Assembly (NCBI GenBank): GCA_033297205.1
Contig: MU859217.1
Location: 1 to 64,000 of the forward strand
Reading direction: 5' to 3'
Source of the DNA: Pseudoneurospora amorphoporcata
Lineage: Eukaryota > Ascomycota > Sordariomycetes > Sordariales > Sordariaceae
Length of the DNA: 64,000 nucleotides
The stretch's first letter is position 1. Every line of letters starts with the position of its first letter. Positions 11,804 through 23,948 of this stretch are shown here, piece after piece. A model generated the notes under the pieces. That model did no database searches. It had not been told where the DNA came from and saw only the letters and a list, made by a program, of their open reading frames with translations. The position numbers and the translations under genes are program-made.

Positions 11804-13483
11804 AGTGATTTGCAGGACAACCAAGCTCTTGCTTCTGAAGATGGGTCTGTACCAGACTGGACGTCGTCTTGATGGCGGTATAAATTGTTGCTCAACAAAT
11901 TGAAGTGTCAGCTTGATGATGTGGTGACCGTTTTAGGGAAAATGTGACGGCCGGATGTAAGTAATTGAACGAGAGGAGACCGAGTGCTCAATTGGAAGTA
12001 CACGGTGGTGAGGATATTAATGCATGCAAAAGTTTTAACGAGGGCGGAAATTCTGCGGTTTTCGACGATATCAGATAATGATTCTTTTAGCGGTCTTGGA
12101 TCGTGACATCTGTCAAATTTATGCAACAATAAAGATGACTGGAGAATGTCTTCACAAAAAATCTGAGAAGATATCTGAAGGTCTAGGTAAAAGTCCCCCC
12201 TTCGGCCTCACACTCTTTCCTTAAATAGAGCTAAGGTATCACCATTCACTGGATCGCACACCTGCCTGGTGTTATCAGAGGGTGGGAGTTGAATGCCCCA
12301 CTGTCACTGCAGCGTTTGGGACTCGAGAAGTTTGCCTGCCGCAGTCCATTTTGCGCGCCTTCTGGCCATTTGGTCGAACTGTGCTGCACTGGAGCCTGAA
12401 AGTCCCGCCGCCGAACACTGCACTGCAAGAACGCCGCGGCACCCGGACCCTCGACCCTGCCCTGAGCAAACGGAGGAGCTCGAAATTCGGATTCTGCCCG
12501 GCCCCACCCCTGTCGTTGATCGGCTGACCGCCTTTGATTTGGGAACCTTAAGTGTGGACCCACCAACGCGCATCTCCATCCACACTCCCTCACCCTTCGA
12601 CCTCCATTTCACAACTTCACCCCTCCATCCATCTTTATACCATTTTCTGGAGATAGACAGTGTTCAACCTTCTCCTTCAACGCTCTCGACCCCGGTTTAC
12701 ACACTTGTGACCGTCATCGCCACCCCAGCATAAACAGTGAGTATTTTCTTGCCTCGAATCGTGTGTGTGACGAACAGGCAAATGCCCGTAGATTTTGGTC
12801 GAAGTCGACCCTTGAATCTTGATTCCATTCCCCCACGTCGTCGGATTCTGACCTCGCCATCAACGCACATTATCTCGCCAGTGACCATAAGGCCGCTGTA
12901 CGGCGAGGCGGGGTTGTCGTGACAGAATCCAACTTCATTCCAACTACATTATCTCGCAACGTCCGCCCTTTCATTTGATCTGACAAATTCTAGTTCACGT
13001 TTGGGACGCAAAGCCCAAGTTGCGACCGGTTGAGGTGTACCATCTCGCCAACACTGCTGCTTGACGCCAAGTTGAATCTTGCCAACCCTGACTGAGTGAA
13101 GGATCATAAAATCCTGACCATCGTCAAAGTCTGCTGTCCAACGGCGTTTAACACTGCCAGTGAAAGCTTGTCATCTTGCCCGTGTCAAAGGGGATCAGTT
13201 TCTGCCGTCGAAACCCATTTGACGACCAGGACTGTCATTCCAAGTCGCAGAGGCATCTTTGCATTCGCTTCCACGTCGCCATCGCCAGCAAGACCCCAAC
13301 AGCCTCGAATCTGATTCCCATCCATCCGACTAACCTCGAAACGTTTAACTTCAAACGACGACCAAACTACTTGAACCAGTGGAGGAGCGAACACCCTGTT
13401 GCCTAGGGAAGATCACAAGAGGTACACTTGGCGAGATCGGTATTTTTCCATATCCGTTTCTCCTTCGTGCAGCACTAAACAAA
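11804..13483. promoter_or_regulatory. Divergent intergenic region and long leader of the NUFIP-like gene
   Basis: 1.7 kb between divergent rpc25 and the NUFIP-like gene. A donor-like sequence (CAGTGAGTAT at about 12733) after a CT-rich tract suggests that the + strand transcript starts near 12.6 kb and has a spliced or very long 5' leader. From 12868 to 13180 a degenerate motif close to CATCTCGCCA recurs five times (12868, 12947, 13041, 13075, 13172). GC-rich frames on both strands at 12246-12733 overlap each other and are not supported as genes. Confidence 0.4.
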
Positions 13484-15467
13484 ATGGCTTACAACTACGG
13501 CCCGCCTCCCCCGCCGCCGGGACCCGCGCCGCCCAACAACCCGCCTGCTGGCTACTCCGGAACGTATGGCCAGCCACCTTACCAGCAGCCGCAGCAGCCA
13601 CAGCCGCCTGCTTCCCAGCGCGGCGGATATAGTGGGCGAGGACGTGGTGGTTCGGATCGTGGCGGGTATCACGCGTCATCTCATTCGTACGGATATGGCC
13701 AGCAACCTACTGCTTACGGACAACAGCCGCCTCCGGCAAGCCCTTATCCTGCGCACCAGCCACAGCCCGGCGCCTACCCTCCGCCGCAGCAGCAGTGGCA
13801 TCCGGAGCAGCACGGACAACAACACGCCCCGCAACAATCTCCTGCCCCGCCCCCTCAAGGCTACGCGCCCAACTATGGTGCTCAGCCCCATTACCCCCAG
13901 GCCCAGCAGCCGTACGGGGCCCAGCCTTCTTACTCTCCCGCGCCGCAAACGCCTTACGGCCCGACATATGCTCCCTCTGCTCCGCAGGCTAGTCCGCCTC
14001 CTCAGTCATGGGGCAGTCACCATCAGTCGCATCCCCAGGCACCTTACAACACCAGCAGCCGAGGTGGAAGAGGCTCTCACAGTGATCGTTCTGGACCAAA
14101 GGGCCAGATGATGGGACCTCCCATCAGGATGGGATTCGACGGCGCGCCTGCGCAGCCGCCCACTCCGACTGCTTATCCTCCGCAGCCATATGGTACCCCG
14201 CACCCGGCACCTTATCCTCCTGCGCCTTACCCGGCCTACCCCCCTCCCAGCGTCTATATGCCGCCTGCGCATCCTGTCTATGATGGTGCTCCCGCCGGTA
14301 ATACGCCGCGTCATGGACGTGGAGGGTTCTCCAACAGTCACCCTCGCCATCGTCCCCAGTTTGGTGGTGACAGAGCTCGTGGCCGCAATGGCAATGCCAA
14401 CAACAACACCCATCGCGGTGGGAAGGCGCATAGCCCTCCTGCTCATCACCAGAAGCCGGATCACTTGAACGGCAAGAAGAAGAAGCGCAAGACCAACACG
14501 CTTGGCTTGACCCCGGGTGATGAGGGCGACGAGGACGTCGAGGATGAGGAGCAGCGCTTGAATGAGATGATTGGTGCTGACGCCCCGAAGTAAGTGTTTT
14601 CTGCTGTTGCTGTCTGATAAGAATAACACTGACTTTCAATACAGTCCAACCACCAACGAGGAGCTTGCCGCTTGGATCGCCGAGCGTAGAGCTAACTGGC
14701 CGTCCAAAGCTAAAATCGAGGCCCAGAAAGCTGCTGTCAAGGCACAGACAGCTGACGCAAAGGCCGCAGACGAGAAGGCCACTCTGCTCATGAGGCAAGA
14801 GCAAAAGGCGGAGAAACTCCGCAAAGAGCTCGAAAAAGTGGAATCCAGTATCAAGAGAAAGAGGGAGCAACAGGACGAAGGTGACGAGATGCGCCAGTCT
14901 GAACCCTCATCACCCTCAACCATCTCAAAGTCTGACGACGAGAAGCCGGAAGTCCTTACTACTCGTCCGGATGACACAGTGGTTCCCCCGGTGGCCAGGA
15001 AGGCTGACCAGTCGAAGCACTGCAAGTATTTTTCGACTGGTGGAAATTGTGGTAAGCGGGGCAAGTGCCGTTTCGTCCATGATCTGAATGAGCGTGAGAA
15101 GGCTCTGAGGGAGCGCGAACTTAACGGAGGCAAGATGACCCTCCACCAGCGCTTGCTCCTTAACGATAAGGAACAGGAGGATTTGTACATCATTCAAACT
15201 CTCAAATACCTCCAGGACAAGGGTGCGTACCAAAAGAAGAGCGCCTTGGATCAGTCTTCTAGTGGCGGTGCGACCTCCAACACCCAGCCTCAGGCCACCG
15301 GTCCTGCATCGCTGCCGCAGAACCCTTTGAAGAGGGAACCCGGAAGTGGTCTCCCCAACATTCCCCCGCAGCCCGAAGCTCCCAACGGAAACCCGTCGGC
15401 GTCCAAGTACCCTGGTTGGAACCTAAACGGTTTCGGCAATACCGGCGGCCCCCCTAGCGAAAAGTAG
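13484..15467 (+). CDS. NUFIP1-like CCCH zinc-finger protein
   Basis: Exons 13484-14589 and 14645-15467 give 642 residues. The first about 320 residues are low complexity: Pro/Gln/Tyr-rich with repeated YGQQP, PPQGYAP and RGG-type clusters (GRGRGG, SRGGRG, RHGRGG), ending in a KKKKRKTN basic patch and an acidic segment. Right after the splice comes the NUFIP1 conserved motif: TTNEELAAWIAERRANWPSK. A coiled-coil-like Lys/Glu-rich stretch and a CCCH zinc finger follow (CKYFSTGGNC-GKRGKC-RFVH, spacing C-X8-C-X5-C-X3-H). NUFIP1 and yeast Rsa1 help assemble box C/D snoRNPs, so a nuclear RNP assembly role is likely; this is inference from the motif. The frame is open upstream to 13379, but the ATG at 13484 begins the recognisable MAYNYGPPP sequence after AACAAA. 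Intron 55 nt. Confidence 0.82.
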
Positions 15468-16656
15468 TGGCCAGACATTGCTCTAATCAGTCGGGACCAA
15501 GCGAGTCCGAAAAAGAACCCTCAGGGCAGTTCGAAGAAAAGAAAATCAGTCTGTTTTATTTCTTTCATACCAAACAGGTTTCGTCGTCATTCTCAGCCAT
15601 TTCCCAGTCGGCCTTGGCTGCAGATTCCCTTCTCTTTTTCATTATTCACCATATCCCGGATACCGTCTGGAGCAGTGGAGGACCCATCAAATGATAACAA
15701 TCTGAGGCATGTGCCTTCGTCGCAAGCATGTAGGCGCGAAGTTCGCCGCCCATGATCCTTACAAACTTCACCAAGCTTGGTAGAGACACTTTGAAAGTCG
15801 AGAACAAGGAGGTTCATGACCCAATATGCCATTCAAATTACGCTGGGCCATTCAAGACAGTTGATCACCACCCGTACTGGATGTCTTTATTTACTGCCGG
15901 CACTGTGGCTGATCGTCCACGACGAGCAAAGCACATGGTCAACATCACAAAGAATCATCTTACTGGCATCTACGGCTACATGCAGACTGGGAACAAGTCG
16001 CCGTTGTTACTGGCACTTCCAGCTGAGGCCAAACACGGACAAATGATGAGAAAGAAGAGTGAACAAGGGAAAACACAAAATAAAAATACATAGCGAGTGC
16101 GAGTGCTACAAGGTCGACATAGACAGTTTCTTGAAGGGTGTTGGGCGGGTAAAGTTTATTAAGGTCAGACCAGCAGAGACAGATAGAGGGGTCGATCGCG
16201 TTTTGTTGTCGAGCCTTTCCACATGAAGTCTCTTAGCATGCTGGCTGGGAATTTATCGTAACGATTTGTTCAACCAGCGATTGATCGGTCCTTAGGAACA
16301 AAGCACCGTATATGACTCGTAGTTTATTTCATTGCTTTGATCAGTGCGAGAAGGAAAAGGGGGTTCGTCAACGTTAGATACTGTAGATTAATGTATGAGC
16401 GTGACCCGTCACGATCTGAATGATCGCACTCGTGAATGTGATTATGTATGTGTACACCAAGGCAGCAATCTTCAAGGCTTCCAATACACTGCTTACGAGT
16501 TAAATCAACGAAGATGTGCAAAAATGGCCCACGAAGTTGTCCGTTCGGCGGAATCACAAAAGAAATGAGGGTATAAAGCTCCTTTTCTACATGGCACTTC
16601 CGACCAGCTCAAAACATAACTCAAACCATGACCACAGACCTCAATAAGTCTTTCGA
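15468..16656. other. Convergent 3' intergenic region
   Basis: 1.2 kb between the 3' ends of the NUFIP-like gene and sil1. It contains only short frames without recognisable content (for example 15752-16093 plus). No repeat noticed. Confidence 0.45.
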
Positions 16657-18033
16657 TCACAACTCATCCTTCTTCCCACCCTTATTCTTTTTGTTACTTG
16701 AAGCATTCTTCCTCTGCTCCTTCAACCTATTCCACAACTCCCAGCTCCAATGCCCTTTCCCTCCCTTTCCTTCCTTCTTGTACCTATCCGCCAGCTGCTT
16801 AGCGTGCCAATCCCAACAGTCACCCTGACCCTGACCCTTCTTCTCATCACCTTGACTCTTAGCACGGCTAGCACACTCCTTATCACTAGCCTGTACATCC
16901 CTAACGGCATCAGGCCACTCCCCCAAGACGGCTCCCATGTCTTCGTCGAGGAAGTTGTCGAGGATCAGGTGGCCCGCTTGGCGACGGACTTTTTCCCATT
17001 CTTCTCCTTGGGCTTGAGATGTGGAGGGGGTGTCGAGGAGGACCTGGAGGAGGAGGTCAATGCCGTTGGCGGAGAGGAAAGATTGACGGATTGAGGGGGA
17101 CTTGAGGAGGCCGGAGATGGCGGAGATGCGGGCTTTGGTTAGGGAGGCCGGGACTGAGGGACTGGATGAGGATGAGGGAAGGAGGCGGAAGGTGGAGATT
17201 TGGAGCGGTTCTGATCCTGGTGACTGGGACTTGGACTTGGTGCAGGTGTCTTGTTGAAGGCCGGCAGTCCAATGCTTGCTAATTTCCGCCAAAGCCTTGG
17301 GGTTGTTTTGCACGGCGGAGGAGATGGTGAGGGCTGCTAGGCGGGAGCGGGTGAGGTCTTTTTCCGGGGCTGTCCCTTGGGAAGTGAAAACAGAGGGAGA
17401 ATTGGCAAGGCAGAAGAGCTCGCGGACGGTATCGTAATCCTCAGCGATCTTAAGCCCGTAGTAGATATCATGGGAAATCTCTTCCAGCATTTCCAGCGCC
17501 TGGTCGACATCCAGCCCCTTCTTGAGGATCGTCAAAGACTTGTAGAATGCTGAGCCTTCTTCCTGTGACTCGGCGGTTTCCTTCCTGGGCTCCTTGATCT
17601 TGCCGTCTGGGTCGTAGACGGGGGCATTTTTGAGCGGTTTGAGTGGTTGGCCTTGTTCTTCTGATCCCAGGGAATCTTCTTGAGGGTCGACGATCACGAT
17701 GGAGGTGTCGACGGGCAGACCTTCGAGGGACGAGTCGACGGCTTCATCGGGGACATTGATCTTGGCTTCTTTTTGGCCCGTGTAGATGTTCAAGCGAACG
17801 TGAAGACCTGTGGGAAGGTCTTGGTCTGGGTGGACGACCTGGAATTCAGAGGTGGGCTGGAAGATCTTGGGGTAGCATTCTGCTGGGTTGGAGGTGTGGC
17901 AGATGAGTTCGGCTTCGTCCGAATTTGCTGCTGATGAGGCTGATGGTGATGATGAAGCCGAGACGCCGGCAAGGGCAACTCCTAGGAGTGCTAAGAGACT
18001 CAGTGGAAGCGAGTGTTGTTTTGGCTCCGGCAT
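16657..18033 (-). CDS. sil1: SIL1-type nucleotide exchange factor of the ER
   Basis: SIL1 promotes ADP release from the ER Hsp70 BiP/Kar2 and so supports translocation and folding. Single exon, 458 residues, from the ATG at 18033 (MPEPKQHSLPLSLLALL). A signal peptide of about 25 residues ends in a small-residue region, and the protein ends in GGKKDEL, giving a KDEL-type ER retention signal. The middle has the SIL1 segments LEMLEEISHDIYYGLKIAED and then an armadillo-like helical part (ISKHWTAGLQQ ... GHLILDNFLDEDMG). The open frame extends 70 codons further upstream to 18243, but that extension lacks similarity and would bury the signal peptide. Ser/Gly/Lys-rich linkers near the C-terminus are low complexity. 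The combined signal peptide, KDEL tail and central helix motifs make the call firm. Confidence 0.85.
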   Translation of the reverse strand: MPEPKQHSLPLSLLALLGVALAGVSASSSPSASSAANSDEAELICHTSNPAECYPKIFQPTSEFQVVHPDQDLPTGLHVRLNIYTGQKEAKINVPDEAVDSSLEGLPVDTSIVIVDPQEDSLGSEEQGQPLKPLKNAPVYDPDGKIKEPRKETAESQEEGSAFYKSLTILKKGLDVDQALEMLEEISHDIYYGLKIAEDYDTVRELFCLANSPSVFTSQGTAPEKDLTRSRLAALTISSAVQNNPKALAEISKHWTAGLQQDTCTKSKSQSPGSEPLQISTFRLLPSSSSSPSVPASLTKARISAISGLLKSPSIRQSFLSANGIDLLLQVLLDTPSTSQAQGEEWEKVRRQAGHLILDNFLDEDMGAVLGEWPDAVRDVQASDKECASRAKSQGDEKKGQGQGDCWDWHAKQLADRYKKEGKGGKGHWSWELWNRLKEQRKNASSNKKNKGGKKDEL

Positions 18034-18855
18034 TGTGTATGTCTGAGTGAGTGTTGTTTTAGTTGGTCGGAATGAGTAACCGGATGGTGGTGGATTTGAG
18101 CCTCTTACACGCCTAGCGTTAAAGGCGAGGGCAGTGAGGGTTGCGATGGCGAGGTTGGAGTTGTAGACTTCCACAACACGGAGATCGTTGAAGAAGTTTG
18201 ACTGTGAATAGAGAGAGACAGAATGTCGTATATGAACAGTCAAGCTTTAAAGTATAATAAAGTTCAAGATGAGTCAAAGAGGATCAGAAGGGACAGTTTG
18301 TTTAACACTCGAGTGGCCTTTGCTTCTTATGAACACCTTGTCCGATTCCGTCGACTTCAGGCGCTCTGAAGGCTTCTGTGAGCCTCCATCCCAACAGCGT
18401 GGCTCCAAGCCTGGGAGCGCTGAGACAGGGTCTTGGCATCGCGGGACCTGTCTTCGAAGGCAAGGGCCTCCTTGGCTCTACTTTCAAACCACATTCCAGA
18501 TCACGTGCAGATATGACCTAGCAATCGGGCTTGCGGTACGCCCGTACCGTACCTCCCGTCCTGCCCGCCAACCTAAAGCTACCAGTCGTGACGACGATCT
18601 GGTTTGCAGCTTGCGCTGGTCTCTTCAAAGCCCGTAAGGCTGACTCTCGACACCAACCGGCGCATTACTCTGCTTGCGGATTCGCCACGCTTTCTCCCGA
18701 GACCGTCTCGAGGTCAACGTTCTTATCGATCTCCCCGCAGAACGGAGGATCCCGGGGCCACTCCGCCAGGAGGAGAGAAAAGGGTCCACTGTCCCCGTCG
18801 ACGCACGACTCGCGCTCCGCACTTGTCAATTACACGATATAAGTCCACGACAGCC
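18034..18855. promoter_or_regulatory. Divergent intergenic region sil1-nuo17.8
   Basis: 822 bases between the start codons of two divergent genes. Short frames on both strands (18269-18637, 18531-18842) overlap each other and are not supported. No specific site recognised. Confidence 0.45.
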
Positions 18856-19919
18856 ATGTCCTCCTTCAGACTTGGAGCCTCGAGGGTCGCCCGCAAGGTT
18901 CGGGCCCCTTGTGTGCGCAACACGAGGAGGTATGCCTCCGACAGCCACGGTCCTGCCGACCACGCCCACAGCACTGCCGGCCATGAGGAGCATCACCACC
19001 ACCACCACCACTCTGTCAACGAGGAGCTTGGAGTACGTTCATGAATACAGTGTGGAGAACAGGGCCATCTTGCTGTTATAGATTGGAGACAGGGGAGCTT
19101 TTCGTTATATCAACCTGGAGGCTAACCTGATGGTTACAGACTGCCTTCTACGTGACATTCGGCGCCATCCCCGTATTCGGTGCTCTCTACTACGTCTCTC
19201 AGCCGGGCAAAGACGGACAGCCAAACAAGGTTACAAGGTGGTGGCAGAAGTGGGAGGAGCACTCAGAGAAGTTGGCGAACCAGAACGCGCTCATGACTGC
19301 GACCCTCGATCAGGCTGCCCACGATAAGCACCTTTTCTACTACGCCGACCAGCTGAGGAGCGGACACTACGAGATGAGGTATCCCGAGTACGTTATCAAT
19401 TCCAATTTCCTGTTACCAAGCTCCCAGGTGGACGGTGAAACCTTGCGACCCAAGATGTGCTTCATACCTCTCCCATATCCAACATTGGCGCAACACCACA
19501 ATCCCAATGTCATTCCACCCATTTTCACGCACGATAGGTCATGGCTGCTGTTACACAAGATGGGGAGCTCTCGGAGCCTGTGGTCCGGGCGTAGGCAACA
19601 AGATGTTGTCCTTGCTTGTGGCATTGGACGCCATCAATGCCTCGTCTGTCCGGAACTCGTTCCAATGCGCAGGCAGTTGCGGAATGGATTGACAGCTTGA
19701 CCTTTGTGCTTCCCATCCTTGCTTTTCTGCTTCACATAACACAAGATGCCATTGGTGCGACCTACAAGCTGACCACGTGACAGGCTCTTACAGCACGGTA
19801 GCGCTCGCAATGTCCCGGCCGGTACTTATATCCGCATGGACAAGGTTGTCGAGCTCTACAGGAAGCAGCACCTTGACGAAGAGGAGCGCAAGGCGAAGAA
19901 GCTGGCGGCGGCCAACTAG
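18856..19919 (+). CDS. nuo17.8: NADH:ubiquinone oxidoreductase 17.8 kDa-type subunit, mitochondrial
   Basis: Accessory subunit of respiratory complex I in the inner mitochondrial membrane. Exons 18856-19032, 19140-19387 and 19784-19919 encode 186 residues. The N-terminus is an Arg/Ser-rich mitochondrial presequence (MSSFRLGASRVARKVRAP ... NTRRYAS), followed by a His-rich stretch with seven consecutive His, one membrane span (FYVTFGAIPVFGALYYV), and the matrix or intermembrane part SQPGKDGQPNKVTRWW ... HGSARNVPAGTYIRMDKVVELYRKQHLDEEERKAKKL. I recognise this as the Neurospora 17.8 kDa subunit, probably equivalent to the ESSS/NDUFB11 position in other organisms (less sure). Intron 2 is 396 nt, several times longer than most introns here. 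The acceptor TGACAG at 19783 is chosen because it yields RYPELLQHGSARN in phase. Confidence 0.85.
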
Positions 19920-20327
19920 ACAAGTGCTATGCAGTGATTGCACACTTCCTCACATCAAATTTACGTTAGACGTTAAGAGTCCTCCTTCCCGTCTTATTGG
20001 CAAGGGGCTGTTCGTGGCAACATTCAGAAAGTTACCTTCCTCATACGTGTACATAGTCGCACACCGGGAATCATCATCAACCGTCAATTGCCGAAACATC
20101 ACAGGTTTTTTTTTTTTTTTTTAACTTTTTCTCCCTTACGTACTCTTATATTGTGATTCCTTGCATTCGAACCCCAGCCGGTTGCTTCTCTTCTTTTCTT
20201 GAGCCTTTGAGTCACCGCGCACCAGTTACGTGCGCCTGGGTGTGCGCACACGATTCATTTATAGACTCGCTCATGCGCACAATCGTCAGACTGATTTCTC
20301 AGGTCAGGGCTCAAAGCTGACACCAGT
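19920..20327. other. Intergenic, between nuo17.8 and the SET gene
   Basis: Short region with a run of 18 T (about 20106-20123), probably in the 3' flank of nuo17.8. Nothing else seen. Confidence 0.45.
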
Positions 20328-21610
20328 ATGGCGAGCACTCATCTACCAAGGAAACATTCAAACGCCCCTAATGAAGACGAAGGATTTGATGCTGCAAAGC
20401 AGGCCAAGGCATGTTGGATACTTTTATCGCGTCAACATCCTAGGCATCATCACATGCTCAATTTCTACTGCCAGGAACTCAACCATATCTTTCATCGTGT
20501 ATTTTTCTTTTACGGAGGTTGTGCTCGCGTCCCCTATCATTGTTACCTTCACCCATTTCTTCGCTTTTCACACACATTGCTGCTTGACTAACACCAACCA
20601 TCTCCTCACCCCCACAGCTGCCAGCCAAATTCCTACGTAATGCACCCAAGGATGCCCCGGCAGTACGCATCGGCCTCGTGAGCGCGGGCGTAGGCTATGG
20701 CCTCTTCGCCGCCCGCAACCTCACCAAAGACGAATTCATTTTCCACGAGGCGCCTCTGATGACGGCCCTCTTCAACGAGAAGTTCTCAGCCGACGCCTCC
20801 CTGATGCACAGCCAACACCAGGCTTACAAGGCCGCCCTCGCTGACGGCGGCCAAGACGTCGTCACGCTCGCCTTTCCCCTGCTGGCCGCCCGCAACGGTT
20901 TCCCGCCTGCTTCGTGGAGAGACGCCGAGCCCATCTTCTCAGCCGAGTCCGCTGAGCCCGACGTTACGGGATCAATGAAGAAGTTCTTCGGCAAAAACCT
21001 CGTGCACGGCCGGTTTGCCGGCTCGACTATTACCAAGGAAGAGTACGAGACGTACGTGGCGGGCGTGAGGGAGATGCTCATTGCCAGACCGACGGAGGAG
21101 GATCGGCAGAAGGCGTGTCTGGATTTCTTCAAACATTATGCTTTCCAGGTAAGACGGACAGCCACTGTCCCAGCAACATCCAATATTCCTCATCTCCCTT
21201 CACCACCACCACCGGTCCCGGTCCCGATATCACCTAAGACAACAGCCGCGACCACCAACACCCTAACGCCAGTATCAATAACAGCCACCCAACCCCCAGC
21301 CAAAACAAACTCAGACGCCTGCATTTACCTCCTCGGCTCCCTCATCAACCACTGCTGCACCCATCGCCAATCCTCCTCGGCGAACGTGACGCGCAAGCGT
21401 GTCGAGCGCGGTCCAAATTGCGAGTGGCGTATCGGTGCCTCGGGGCTGGCTCACTTTGTGAAACCCAAACACATTTGCGTGCAGGCCAAGAGGGATATCA
21501 AGGAGGGCGAGCAGTTGACGTGGGATTATGGGAAGAGGGAGAAGGGGTTCGTATGTGAATGTGCGACATGCAGGGATACGTTTATGGGGTATTATTGCGG
21601 CGTGCTGTGA
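20328..21610 (+). CDS. SET-domain protein (putative lysine methyltransferase)
   Basis: Main exon 20618-21610. SET landmarks are present in order: AGVGYGLFAARNLTKDEFIFHEAPL near the N-terminus, a long insert, then LLGSLINHCC (NHxC motif), GEQLTWDYG (catalytic-site motif) and a Cys-rich tail CECATC. The insert between halves resembles SMYD-like or SET5-like proteins; the target is unknown. The main exon has no good ATG near its start. An ATG at 20328 opens 27 codons (MASTHLPRKHSNAPNED...AAKQAK) that join in phase to LPAKFLRN if an intron of 209 nt with a GC donor (AAG/GCATGT at 20409) and CACAG acceptor is removed. A second candidate intron, 21149-21238 (90 nt, GTAAGA/TAAG), is in frame and stop-free, so whether it is spliced is open. 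Both points need transcript data. Confidence 0.7.
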
Positions 21611-22207
21611 GGGGCGGCGCGCCGATTGTTTTGGGGGGTGGTTGAGGCGGTGGAGGGTTGGGAGGAGTGTTTGTTGGATTGCGCGCGAGTGTGTTGAAGG
21701 TGTTGCGGGCTTGTGTGGTTGAAAGCGTTCGTGTGCTGCGGATGGCTAGGCTTGTTCTGTCTGGCCTGCCTGGGAGGTGAGGGTAGGCCGGATGGCGTAC
21801 GTAATGGTGTATATATGTGCGTTAGTTGATGGTGAAGTCCTGATATTGATACTAAGAAATGATCAATCAGCGAGATGGTAATAGGCCAAGGCTAGGTCTC
21901 ATGCTATAAGCGTCATGAGCAGGTTCATATGAGATAGCGTCATACTGGGGCACGACAAACAAGGAGTGTTCTGTTTTCATTGCTCTCTTCATTCAGCAAG
22001 TCTAGTCAATGAAACTGCGGACGAGAGCTATGTGTGTGATCACCTAGAACGTTGCACTCGTCATTACTCGTTTGCACTATCTCGTCAAAACTAAGATAGC
22101 CCCTGGCACTTTTGTCCATGCCATAACCAAATGAGCAAACCCGCGTCCGTTTTCGCCGAACCCATGATTTGAGACTGAATGCAAGTACCACCCATTTCCC
22201 AGAGCAT
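21611..22207. other. Convergent 3' intergenic region
   Basis: About 600 bases between the SET gene and the uS19 gene. It holds their 3' UTRs; no gene or repeat supported. Confidence 0.45.
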
Positions 22208-23240
<1,033 letters not shown>

Positions 23241-23948
23241 CTTTGCGGTAGGTGGTTGGTGATCACGATTTCGCTGTTCGTCGGGGTATCGAAGAGCGAA
23301 AATCTGACTGTCGCGATGATGGCAGTGGATTTAGGATTCCGGCCCTCACAGCAAGCAAAACCTCCAGCCAGTGGCACGGGCAGGTGGGCGGTGCACGGTC
23401 TACCCGTAGGACCCACCAGGGAAAATTCGTAGGGCTCTGTGCCCTCAATAGCCCCGCCCCTGCGCGATTGGTGTGTCCTGTGGCTGGAGCTGCACCTGTG
23501 GCTGGGCAACCATGGTTTTGGCAGTGCATGCATGAGCAAGCCTGTGGCGCATTCCCTCTTTAACCAGCGGCGCGAGCCATCACGGTACACACCACGGTGA
23601 CGCGGTCGCCGTCGCGACTGGCGGATGAAGCACCGTCACTTTTCTCATGTTGCTGTGTCATTCCGTACGAGCCAGTCAACGGAATACTGCATCCTTCTCC
23701 TTCCAACAAGCCGTCATTTCCTCACATCCTAGTCAACACCACTGGATCAAAGTTCATTCTCACCCTTGGCCTTATACCCTTTTGAGCATACAGCAGTTCG
23801 CTGGTCCCGGATTCCCTTATATCCTGTTTTGACAGCGTGGTGTTTGAACTGGCAACTAGCGTCATACGGTATTGTGCTTCTATCCTATCTATCACCTCGG
23901 GACATCTAGATCCTGTCGCTATCCCTCTCACCCTTAAATCGCTCCTCT
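23241..23948. promoter_or_regulatory. Upstream region of rps15 and 3' flank of the GH53 gene
   Basis: About 700 bases. The half next to 23240 must contain the ribosomal protein promoter; no named motif assigned. Short frames on both strands are shadows of one another. Confidence 0.4.

Noticed and set aside
12246..12733. Overlapping open frames on both strands
   Set aside because: GC-rich stretch open in several frames at once, no conserved motif or splice pattern.
20160..20180. TTCGAACCCC resembling a tRNA T-arm on the minus strand
   Set aside because: Stem does not pair and no other tRNA arms are present.
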